Assembly: GCA_910584585.1 (NCBI GenBank)
Contig: CAJUBP010000004.1
Span: 1-64,000 of the forward strand
Length of the DNA: 64,000 bases
Reading direction: 5' to 3'
Source of the DNA: an uncultured Lachnospiraceae bacterium
GTDB taxonomy: Bacteria > Bacillota > Clostridia > Lachnospirales > Lachnospiraceae
A model generated the notes under the pieces. The model worked only from the letters and a program-made list of their open reading frames with translations. It made no database searches and was not told the DNA's origin. A program made the translations under genes and the position numbers. Of the stretch, positions 48,973 through 55,700 are shown in pieces. How positions within the stretch are numbered: the first letter of the stretch is position 1; each line of letters begins with the position of its first letter.

Positions 48973-50317
48973 ATTAATGAAAAAAGCAAAATGTTTTTTA
49001 GGACTTGCAGTATTGACAGTATTGTGCTGTTTACCAGCAGATGTTGTCAAAGCGGAACAGAATACGATTCAGCGGGATTTGCTGCTCAAAAACAAAGAAA
49101 TGATTAATGAAATAAAAGGCTCCATTGAGGAAACAGACTCCCGGATTGAGATTGCAGTCATTGAAGAAATAGGACTGATGCGATTAACGTATCCCAGTGA
49201 AATCGATATTGATTGCATTCTGCAAAATGAACATATTGCGGAAAATATTGAGGAGAGCGGTAAATTGCCCGACATAGAGCAGGTAATGCCCTCTTTACAA
49301 AGTATTGACGCCGGCCCAATGCCGGAAGACCAATTGGAAAGATATCATAGGAGCCGAATGTCCGAGGAAGAGTTATTTTATGAAAATGCATGGCATGTAG
49401 ATTCTATTACAAATAATGGCCTTTCGTTGGAACAAGCAACAGGAGAAGGAGTAAGAATTGCGCTGATTGACAGTGGCGTAGACGTTGACCATCCAATATT
49501 ATCCGGCAAGATAGATTTGGAAGACGCAGTTTCTTTTGTTAGTGAGGACGAAAGCATCGCGGATACCAATGGGCATGGCACGATGGTGGCAGGCATTATT
49601 GCTCAAGTTGCTCCGGATGCGAAAATTACGCCATATCGTGTAATCTCTGCTGCTTCGGGGGATTCTGCATGGACCATTCAGGCAATGATACAGGCGGCAG
49701 ATGACGGGAACGATTTGATTAATATGAGCCTTGGAACCTATAAAGCTGCAGACATAGAAGATGAACTGCTCACCATCAAGGCATTTGAGCGGGCAATCGA
49801 ATACGCGGAAGAAAAACATGTTTTAGTAGTGGCTTCTACAGGAAACAAGTCGCTGAACATGGATACGTATTACGAGGAGGAACATATAAAACATTTGCCA
49901 GGCTCTCTTTCTGGAGTCATTGCGGTATCTTCTAATAATGGCGATGAGCTTGCTTCTTATAGTAACTTTGGCTCTAATACCAGGTTTTGCGCTCCGGGAG
50001 GAGATTTGGTATATCTTAATGATATGTTGGATCTCAGCAAATGGATTTATTGCATTTATCCAACAAATATGGATAATGGTCTTTCCGTCCTAGGAGTGCC
50101 GCAAGGATATACATTTTCATATGGAACCAGCCTTTCAGCGCCCCAGATAACTGCCGCGATTGCAGATGTAATGGATTTTTATGGATTAGAAGCCGCTCAT
50201 AAAGATACGGCGCTTCAATATCTTGAAGATACATGTTTAGACTTGGGTGAAATAGGATATGATATTAAATTTGGACATGGCAAAATAGATATCTATCAGG
50301 CAATTATGAAGAAGTGA
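48965..50317 (+). CDS. lanP: Secreted subtilisin-family protease (LanP, CylA-like)
   Basis: 450 residues from TTG 48965 (AAGGAGG at 48950-48956); ATG 48977 is possible. A Sec signal (CFLGLAVLTVLCCLPADVVKA) and a ~120-residue propeptide are followed by the S8 catalytic triad: Asp in RIALIDSGVD (~168), His in NGHGTMVAG (~204), Ser in YGTSLSAPQ (~390). No wall anchor. In the cytolysin system CylA removes GDVQAE from exported peptides; here all three precursors have D-V-x-(A/P)-E at the same place, so this protease is the probable second processing enzyme. Confidence 0.9.
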   Translation: MDKLMKKAKCFLGLAVLTVLCCLPADVVKAEQNTIQRDLLLKNKEMINEIKGSIEETDSRIEIAVIEEIGLMRLTYPSEIDIDCILQNEHIAENIEESGKLPDIEQVMPSLQSIDAGPMPEDQLERYHRSRMSEEELFYENAWHVDSITNNGLSLEQATGEGVRIALIDSGVDVDHPILSGKIDLEDAVSFVSEDESIADTNGHGTMVAGIIAQVAPDAKITPYRVISAASGDSAWTIQAMIQAADDGNDLINMSLGTYKAADIEDELLTIKAFERAIEYAEEKHVLVVASTGNKSLNMDTYYEEEHIKHLPGSLSGVIAVSSNNGDELASYSNFGSNTRFCAPGGDLVYLNDMLDLSKWIYCIYPTNMDNGLSVLGVPQGYTFSYGTSLSAPQITAAIADVMDFYGLEAAHKDTALQYLEDTCLDLGEIGYDIKFGHGKIDIYQAIMKK

Positions 50318-50365
50318 TAAGGTCAGACGATATATTACAATATAACAAAATAAAAACATGTCGAC

Positions 50366-50413
50366 GAAGAAATGAATCCATCGGCTGTACTGCAATACAG
50401 CCGGGGATTCTTC
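50366..50413 (+). terminator. Probable terminator after the protease gene
   Basis: GAAGAA...AATCC..CGGCTGT pairs with ACAGCCG.GGATT.TTC; long stem, weak T-tract. Confidence 0.55.
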
Positions 50414-50555
50414 TATTATAGCGGCAAAGTCTGGTTGCTGCCCTTATCGTCACCGTCTAACCCTTTGATTTTGATATTCTTTTGTCCTTCATAAAAGGAG
50501 TAGTAATATTATTTTTTCTTTTTAAAAAGAAAGAAGCTCAAATTTAAATATATTA

Positions 50556-50584
50556 TTTACATTATGTCTATGAAATGATATAGT
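50556..50584 (+). promoter_or_regulatory. Promoter of the regulator pair
   Basis: TTTACA at 50556-50561, 17-base spacer, TATAGT at 50579-50584. Confidence 0.55.
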
Positions 50585-50640
50585 ATATAAGGAAATAGAG
50601 ACATAAATGAAATTTGGAGGCAATCCAAAGGAGGAGGAAA

Positions 50641-50859
50641 ATGGCGAATAAAAAGTATATTGAGGATACTCAAATACATGTATTTCGCGCTAAGAAGAGA
50701 ATGACGCAGCAGCAATTGGCTGATCTTGCAGGGGTTTCGCGTCAAACGATTATGCAGCTTGAAAAAAATAGGTATAATCCTTCTCTGTTATTGGCATATA
50801 CGATTGCAGATGTCTTAGACACTACAGTAGATGAGTTATTTATTATTTCTTCAAAATAA
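50641..50859 (+). CDS. XRE family regulator, CylR2-like
   Basis: 72 residues, AAGGAGGAGG before ATG 50641. Almost entirely an HTH: RMTQQQLADLAGVSRQTIMQLEKNRYNPSLLLAYTIADVLDTTVDELF. The SRQTI-x-x-(I/L)EKN(K/R)YNPSL stretch matches CylR2, the repressor of the enterococcal cytolysin operon, which acts as a dimer on an inverted repeat. A small membrane protein gene follows after 13 bases, as cylR1 accompanies cylR2. Probable role: control of the lanthipeptide genes; the operator candidates are the inverted repeat at 51528 and the repeat at the lanA promoter. Confidence 0.8.
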   Translation: MANKKYIEDTQIHVFRAKKRMTQQQLADLAGVSRQTIMQLEKNRYNPSLLLAYTIADVLDTTVDELFIISSK

Positions 50860-50872
50860 GAGGGGAGGTCTT

Positions 50873-51190
50873 ATGGTAGAGTTAATTGAAATTTTGTTTG
50901 ATAGCCGAGTGTTTATGAAAGTAGATGCGGTGATTGGCTTCGTGCTGTTTGGAGTCTTTATTTATTTTTATTTTTCAAAGGAGGGGCGGGACGAAAGGGG
51001 CAGAGGGATTATGGCTACAGCTGCACTAATATCTTTTTTTGTGCTGTTCATAGTGTTAAATTTATTTGCTTACTCTTTGTCATGGATGATGCTGAATATA
51101 GTTCGTATGGCTAATGGGTTACAATTCGTGTATAACATTGTTCTTTTATCAGCAGACATGGCGTTTATAATATTAAAAAAAATAAGGTAA
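50873..51190 (+). CDS. Small membrane protein, CylR1-like
   Basis: 105 residues from ATG 50873 (AGGGGAGG upstream). Three helices: VDAVIGFVLFGVFIYFYF, MATAALISFFVLFIVLNLFAY and FVYNIVLLSADMAFIIL, with KEGRDERGRG between the first two (a pattern known from membrane partners of XRE regulators, DUF2178-like). In the cytolysin system CylR1 is a membrane protein that works with CylR2 in sensing mature peptide; sequence similarity to CylR1 itself cannot be judged here, so the link rests on position and topology. Confidence 0.6.
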   Translation: MVELIEILFDSRVFMKVDAVIGFVLFGVFIYFYFSKEGRDERGRGIMATAALISFFVLFIVLNLFAYSLSWMMLNIVRMANGLQFVYNIVLLSADMAFIILKKIR

Positions 51191-51301
51191 ATGCTTCTTC
51201 CACATAAGTAAAAATATGAAAAAGAGAAATTTTGTGCTGCTTGAATATAGCGCTTCTGTTGATAGATTTGCGGAAGAAGCAAAATTCTAAAAGCGATACA
51301 T

Positions 51302-51475
51302 TTAAATGCAAGATAAAGTAATTGAGAGAATTGCACTTAGACTCATCTCTGGTTTGTTTGAATTATGGTCGGGAACAAAGGATGATGTTGATTCAAACGA
51401 TTCACCGACAATTTGATTTATTTTGTCAAGCTTGCTATTCTTTTCTGAAATAAACGCTAAATTAATTGTTTCCAT
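51302..51475 (-). CDS. Candidate lanthipeptide precursor, minus strand
   Basis: 57 residues; GGAG at 51482-51485 (minus sense) and ATG ending at 51475. It starts METINLAFISEKNSKLDKINQIVGE, then Ser/Thr-rich sequence (ESFESTSSF), and ends SLSAILSITLSCI with a single Cys next to the C-terminus and several Ser/Thr ahead of it, the makings of one C-terminal lanthionine ring. It lacks the GG/GA site and the D-V-x-x-E motif of the three other precursors. It is 211 bases beyond the end of the minus-strand LanM and has its own promoter. Likely substrate of that LanM; unproven. Confidence 0.55.
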   Translation of the reverse strand: METINLAFISEKNSKLDKINQIVGESFESTSSFVPDHNSNKPEMSLSAILSITLSCI

Positions 51476-51527
51476 TTTTTTCTCCTTTTTTCTATTTATT
51501 TTACAGTATTATTATAACATAATATAA

Positions 51528-51576
51528 CAAAAAGTAAAGTATTTATTTCAATTTAATATAAATACTTTACTTTTTG
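51528..51576 (-). promoter_or_regulatory. Perfect 19-bp inverted repeat overlapping a promoter
   Basis: Arms at 51528-51546 and 51558-51576, 11-base loop. On the minus strand the inner half of the repeat gives TTTACT as a -35 box, with TATAAT 16 bases on (near 51512-51517), ahead of the small peptide. It may also stop the LanM transcript. A likely operator. Confidence 0.7.
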
Positions 51577-51686
51577 CTATTTGGCAACAAAGACTAACGC
51601 ATTTGCATAGAAGATACACGCAGATAGTTTTTGCAGAGCAGAATCAAAGTATCCGGCAATTGGCAGGTGATAAACGATGAATAATA

Positions 51687-54632
51687 TTATTTAAAAAAAA
51701 GTATATCAAAAAGTGAGTTATCATACATTCTTAATAATTGATAGCCTATGCCGGATAGTCCGGTAAACATGCCGGGCGGATAAATATTTTTTGCCGATTT
51801 CAACATGATAGGTTCCTGAATAAGACTTTCGGTGACAGACAAGTAGTTCTCTGCTGTAATTTCTTCATCGGTAAGCAGTTCTATCATTGTATTTACTTCT
51901 CCATATTTTCCGTGGCAAATGCAGTAATTTTCAGAACAGATACGATTGGGCGTTAAAAATTTCAATTTATATTGATTCCACATATCAGAATTATAGTTTA
52001 AAAGCTCTTTCAATGCTTGATTAATCCCCAGAGTGCCGTTGCACCAGGAGGAATTAAGATCGGCGCTGACAGTGGAGCGGAAAAGCTGGCAGAGCTTGGA
52101 AATATGAGTTTCCACAGTCTTATTCTCCCGGAGAGAATTGGCGCGGATTAATGCGTATAATATGCCTGCGTATCCATGGGCAAAACCTGCGTTATTAATG
52201 TTTTCATCAATTGTCAATTGCAGAATAAGTTTGTCTAAAAGGAATTCCGCTGATTTGCTGCAGTCTGTTTCTATGATTCTTACAAGAAGGCAAATGAGGC
52301 TGGCAGTGCCTTTCAGCCATTCAGCGGAAGAAACAGAGAAATCTTTTTCCATCAGTTTTTTGAGATTTTCATCCAGGTATATGGAGAACTTTTTTTCATG
52401 AGTTAATTGTAAAAGTATATAAGCGGACAGAATTCTGGCGCCGTATCCATAAAAGGCGCTGATGCTGTCCTCAGTTAAGTCATTGATGAAAACTTCATGT
52501 TCTAATGTAGGCAGAATGGAAATTGTCTCTCCTGTATAATATTTGAGCGCGTATAAAAAAGTAAAAACTCCGGAGGCGCCATTGTAAAAGTTGATTTCAG
52601 GATAGTAGATGGATCGGGAATTTTTATCTCCGGAGTGGTCGATTTCAGGCCAAATAATTCTATGACGCGCAGTATCAACAAAAATATTGTCTATGACGCA
52701 ATCTTTGATATCGGCAGCCAGGCGCAAAGCCGGATTATCATAGTGATGTTTTTGCGGGATGGGAACCTCATATAATTCTATTTCCAGAGCGTCTAATGCC
52801 TCACTTATTAAAAGGGCCGAAAAGCGGATACTCTGTTTCTCTAATTTCTTTATGTGCTCTGTGAATACAGAGAAGGCATGATGGTTAAAGTAGCCATTGA
52901 TAACGCCGCTGTTAGAAAATAAATGAAAAGAATCCGTCAATGTGTAGAAATAGGGGATATCACAATACGTTAAGGATTCCACCTCATGGGGAATTGCTTT
53001 ATCTGATAGAAAAGAATGATTCCATAAATTTTCTAAAACTTTCTCATGTTCGATAAAATCCACCATACAAGAAGGATGTATGGAAAAAGATAAGAAATTG
53101 GCATAATCCTGTGTGTCTCGCAATAGAATACGGATGGGGCAGTGATTCAAATAATTCCTGCAAAAGGTAAGTATGTCATTTTTGTTCTGCAGCAAAAGGT
53201 ACATGGCGTCTAAGTATCCATTTAGAATGGTTTTATAGTAATCCGTAAAAAGAACGGGAGTTCCATTCAGCAGAGGATTGTTATTCGCTGGTTCCACATA
53301 GTAATCTTCAAGGAAATATTTAATATCGCTGGTTTTTTCATTCAGCAGCCGTCTGACCTTGTATGGTATCTTTTGGCGTACTCCATTCAGCGCGCTGTAA
53401 TCTAATTGACGCTTCCAGTATTTATGCATCGGAAGCAAACCTGAGACAATCACAGATTCAGATTCCATAAAACGATTTTTGGAAAATTTGTTCGTATATA
53501 TTCGGCGCTCTTCGGCTAAGAGCAAAGTCTCTGTGTCAACAAGTACAGGATCAGCGCCATCAGCAATCAGATTTTCCATATGCAGATCACTTGACCCTAA
53601 CAAATGAGTAATCGCGATCAAAACTCCGTATTTTCTATAATATTCCTGTATTTCTTCAATTTGGCTGCAGGATCGATGTTCAATAAATTCTTCTATACAA
53701 TAATTATCTGCGGAGATGCCTTTTATCTGATATAATGAAAAAATTGGAGATATATCATTTAAATATGTAAGCAGTTTATTGTAAAAATGGAGTATATCGT
53801 TATTATGATATTTATAAACTAGTTTTTTGTTATTGATAGAAAAAAGGACAGTGGATTTGCCCTGATTGTGGCTGTCGCTTGCGCGCCCTTGCACGGAGGT
53901 GATAGTAAATGGCTGCTGGATATTGAAAACTTTTGAAAGGGTATTTGAAGAGCTTTCTATAGAGTCTACAAACATTTTAAAGTTTTCAACAGCAAATATC
54001 AGCCGGGCAGCCAGCAGCCTGGATAATGCCGGATATTCCAGGAAAAAAAGTTGAGTCGATTCAGCGGTTCCAAAACGAAATTCAATATAGGCGTTAAATT
54101 CTTCCTTTGCATCGTCTAAGAAAAGATGCGTACGGTCTTTGATATCATGAACGTCCCATGTCAAAGTTGCTTTCGAGACAGATAAAAGGTCATTTATTAA
54201 ATTATCTCGAAAGGCCAGAAGGGCCTGATTTGAGAGAAGGAGTGAGTGCTCAGAAAGATAATGCTGTATCGTATGTACATAGTATTCAGTGTGAAAGCGT
54301 AATGCCACTTCCAGATCATTCGATTGTCTTTGGACATTCTTTGTAAAGAGAGACTTATGTATTTGATACCATTTTTGCTTTCTGACATGGGAATAAAGCA
54401 TTTTCAGTTTGCGTTCTGTTAAATCCGACACTGCTAAGTTATACTCTTCCATTGAAATATTTAGTGTACGTAACATATTGGAAAAATCTGAATCGGATAA
54501 TAAAGATTTTCTTCTGCGCCATTTCTTTAATGCTGTTAGATTCCTGTCAGCAGGAAATGCATCTTTTAAAATTGTGATACGTTCTTTCAGCGATGCTGCA
54601 AAACCATACAACCATTCATTTTCATGATTCAT
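51687..54632 (-). CDS. lanM: Class II lanthipeptide synthetase LanM (copy 1, reverse)
   Basis: 981 residues, AGGAGA before the start. Dehydratase half (~1-620): SLLSDSDF near the start, then SSDLHMENLIADG (~346-358) and LVDTETLL (~362-369), the kinase-like active-site strands that phosphorylate Ser/Thr before elimination. LanC-like cyclase half (~660-981): zinc ligands Cys in SSWCNGTLG (~865) and Cys-His in CICHGKYGEV (~909-910), with GHGYAG-type loop FAHGYAGILYA. Complete. Its only close downstream partner is the small peptide at 51302-51475, and it is transcribed away from the other precursors. Confidence 0.93.
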   Translation of the reverse strand: MNHENEWLYGFAASLKERITILKDAFPADRNLTALKKWRRRKSLLSDSDFSNMLRTLNISMEEYNLAVSDLTERKLKMLYSHVRKQKWYQIHKSLFTKNVQRQSNDLEVALRFHTEYYVHTIQHYLSEHSLLLSNQALLAFRDNLINDLLSVSKATLTWDVHDIKDRTHLFLDDAKEEFNAYIEFRFGTAESTQLFFLEYPALSRLLAARLIFAVENFKMFVDSIESSSNTLSKVFNIQQPFTITSVQGRASDSHNQGKSTVLFSINNKKLVYKYHNNDILHFYNKLLTYLNDISPIFSLYQIKGISADNYCIEEFIEHRSCSQIEEIQEYYRKYGVLIAITHLLGSSDLHMENLIADGADPVLVDTETLLLAEERRIYTNKFSKNRFMESESVIVSGLLPMHKYWKRQLDYSALNGVRQKIPYKVRRLLNEKTSDIKYFLEDYYVEPANNNPLLNGTPVLFTDYYKTILNGYLDAMYLLLQNKNDILTFCRNYLNHCPIRILLRDTQDYANFLSFSIHPSCMVDFIEHEKVLENLWNHSFLSDKAIPHEVESLTYCDIPYFYTLTDSFHLFSNSGVINGYFNHHAFSVFTEHIKKLEKQSIRFSALLISEALDALEIELYEVPIPQKHHYDNPALRLAADIKDCVIDNIFVDTARHRIIWPEIDHSGDKNSRSIYYPEINFYNGASGVFTFLYALKYYTGETISILPTLEHEVFINDLTEDSISAFYGYGARILSAYILLQLTHEKKFSIYLDENLKKLMEKDFSVSSAEWLKGTASLICLLVRIIETDCSKSAEFLLDKLILQLTIDENINNAGFAHGYAGILYALIRANSLRENKTVETHISKLCQLFRSTVSADLNSSWCNGTLGINQALKELLNYNSDMWNQYKLKFLTPNRICSENYCICHGKYGEVNTMIELLTDEEITAENYLSVTESLIQEPIMLKSAKNIYPPGMFTGLSGIGYQLLRMYDNSLFDILFFK

Positions 54633-54696
54633 TTTTATTTTCTCCTAATATTATCTTAAAAGACGTGAAACAAAGTCGATTGTTGCTTTCGTTATG

Positions 54697-54702
54697 ATTA
54701 TA
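54697..54702 (-). promoter_or_regulatory. -10 box of the reverse LanM promoter
   Basis: TATAAT on the minus strand, 65 bases before the LanM start; the -35 is weak. It faces the lanA promoter in the 278-base divergent gap. Confidence 0.45.
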
Positions 54703-54816
54703 ACTGAATAGTGGAAAAAAAGCGAGACGCTCTGTTTTATGTACCCTGAATGTGTTACATAAAAATAGATTAATATTACAAATAGAAAAATAAAATTATA
54801 AATTTGTAAGAAATAG

Positions 54817-54845
54817 TTGACATTTAGAATAAAATAGTATATATT
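54817..54845 (+). promoter_or_regulatory. Promoter of the precursor operon
   Basis: TTGACA at 54817-54822, 17-base spacer, TATATT at 54840-54845. A short imperfect inverted repeat (GTGATTG / CAATTAC, 54846-54864) covers the start point and may be an operator. Confidence 0.8.
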
Positions 54846-54910
54846 GTGATTGTAAAGCAATTACACGTGGATTGATTACATAATAACGAAGTGAAAGAAA
54901 GGAAAAAGCA

Positions 54911-55093
54911 ATGGAAAAAGAGATTAAAAAAACAGATGTAGCGGGAAAAGCATTTGAAGATTTGGATGAAACGGAGATGAAAGAAACCCAGGGGCAGGGC
55001 GGCGATGTTAATGCGGAAACAACGCCTCTTACAATTTCAGCAGTAGTATCTTTGGCTACAGGAATTGTCGCATCCAAACAGGTTTGTAAGTAA
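54911..55093 (+). CDS. lanA1: Cytolysin-like lanthipeptide precursor A1
   Basis: 60 residues. The leader (FEDLDETEMKETQG) is followed by GQGGDVNAE and a core starting TTPLTISAVVSL. GDVNAETTP differs by one residue from the GDVQAETTP of both enterococcal cytolysin peptides, so homology is clear. The core ends SKQVCK; its single Cys allows one C-terminal ring with the nearby Ser, as in the small cytolysin subunit. Other Ser/Thr would become dehydrated or reduced residues. The expected C39 site reads GQ instead of GS, unlike A2 and A3. First gene of the operon. Confidence 0.88.
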   Translation: MEKEIKKTDVAGKAFEDLDETEMKETQGQGGDVNAETTPLTISAVVSLATGIVASKQVCK

Positions 55094-55106
55094 AGGAGAG
55101 AAGAAA

Positions 55107-55316
55107 ATGAACGAAAAGAGACTGGAAGAACTGGAAAAGATTGTAAGTGGAAAAAGCTTCGAAGAGTTATCAGAATCAGAACTGGAACAGATTGCCGGCG
55201 CAGTTGGAGAAATGGGAGATGTAAATCCTGAGGTTTCACCAGTTGTAGCGGTATCGTTAGCCGCATGCGTGAGCGCGCTGACTGGTCTTATTTCTTATAA
55301 AAAAGGTTGTTTATAA
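55107..55316 (+). CDS. lanA2: Cytolysin-like lanthipeptide precursor A2
   Basis: 69 residues from ATG 55107 (AAAGGAGAG before it). The leader SFEELSESELEQIAGA is a textbook class II leader with a GA site, then VGEMGDVNPE and a core starting VSPVVAVSLAAC. The core has two Cys: SLAAC resembles the middle ring of the large cytolysin subunit, and SYKKGC near the end makes the last ring. The first ring (TTPVC in cytolysin) is lost, as position 5 is Val. This peptide is the best candidate for the large-subunit role. Confidence 0.9.
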   Translation: MNEKRLEELEKIVSGKSFEELSESELEQIAGAVGEMGDVNPEVSPVVAVSLAACVSALTGLISYKKGCL

Positions 55317-55338
55317 AATGGGAAAGGGAGGCTCTAAA

Positions 55339-55569
55339 ATGGCAAAAAAGAAAATGGATGAAAAAGATGTACAGAAAGTGTTGGAAGTGGCAGGTATCTC
55401 AGGAAAAGATTTTGCAGACTTGTCAGATGAAGAAATGGCACAGCTGGCCGGCGCCGAGGGTGGAGATGTAGATCCTGAAGTTACGCCTACGGTAGTGATC
55501 GGAACGATTACAAGCGCAATCGGTTCCGCAGTAGCGTCTTATGTAGCATCAGCAGCCGCGAAATGCTAA
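55339..55569 (+). CDS. lanA3: Cytolysin-like lanthipeptide precursor A3
   Basis: 76 residues from ATG 55339 (AAGGGAGG before it). Leader FADLSDEEMAQLAGA, GA site, then EGGDVDPE and a core starting VTPTVVIGTITSAIGS. The core is Ala/Ser/Thr/Val-rich and ends SAAAKC with its only Cys, so a single C-terminal ring is expected; up to nine other Ser/Thr could become Dha/Dhb or, after reduction, D-Ala/D-Abu. Last of the three precursors; two hairpins separate it from lanM copy 2. Confidence 0.88.
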   Translation: MAKKKMDEKDVQKVLEVAGISGKDFADLSDEEMAQLAGAEGGDVDPEVTPTVVIGTITSAIGSAVASYVASAAAKC

Positions 55570-55590
55570 ATACAACAAATGTTAAATTAA

Positions 55591-55621
55591 ATGCGCCTAT
55601 CTATAAAAATGATAGGCGCAT
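55591..55621 (+). promoter_or_regulatory. Hairpin 1 between precursors and LanM
   Basis: Perfect 11-bp stem ATGCGCCTATC / GATAGGCGCAT, 9-base loop, no T-run. Probably a partial terminator or RNA-stability element that keeps precursor mRNA above enzyme mRNA. Confidence 0.75.
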
Positions 55622-55636
55622 AAATTAAAATTGATG

Positions 55637-55678
55637 GTTTCGCAATATGCATTAACGGAATAATAGATATTGCGAAAC
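55637..55678 (+). promoter_or_regulatory. Hairpin 2 between precursors and LanM
   Basis: Perfect 12-bp stem GTTTCGCAATAT / ATATTGCGAAAC, 18-base loop, just ahead of the AGGAGG of lanM copy 2. Confidence 0.75.
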
Positions 55679-55700
55679 TATTGATTAAGAGGAGGATTTT

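Larger units (their letters stand above)
50318..50640. other. Gap between protease and regulator genes
   Basis: Contains a terminator-like hairpin (50366-50413), a short minus-strand open stretch without a start (50416-50508) that may be a gene relic, and the regulator promoter (50556-50584). No intact gene seen. Confidence 0.5.

Noticed and set aside
50416..50508. Short minus-strand open stretch ending GSNQTLPL
   Set aside because: About 30 codons without a start; perhaps the end of a lost gene, but nothing supports a present gene.
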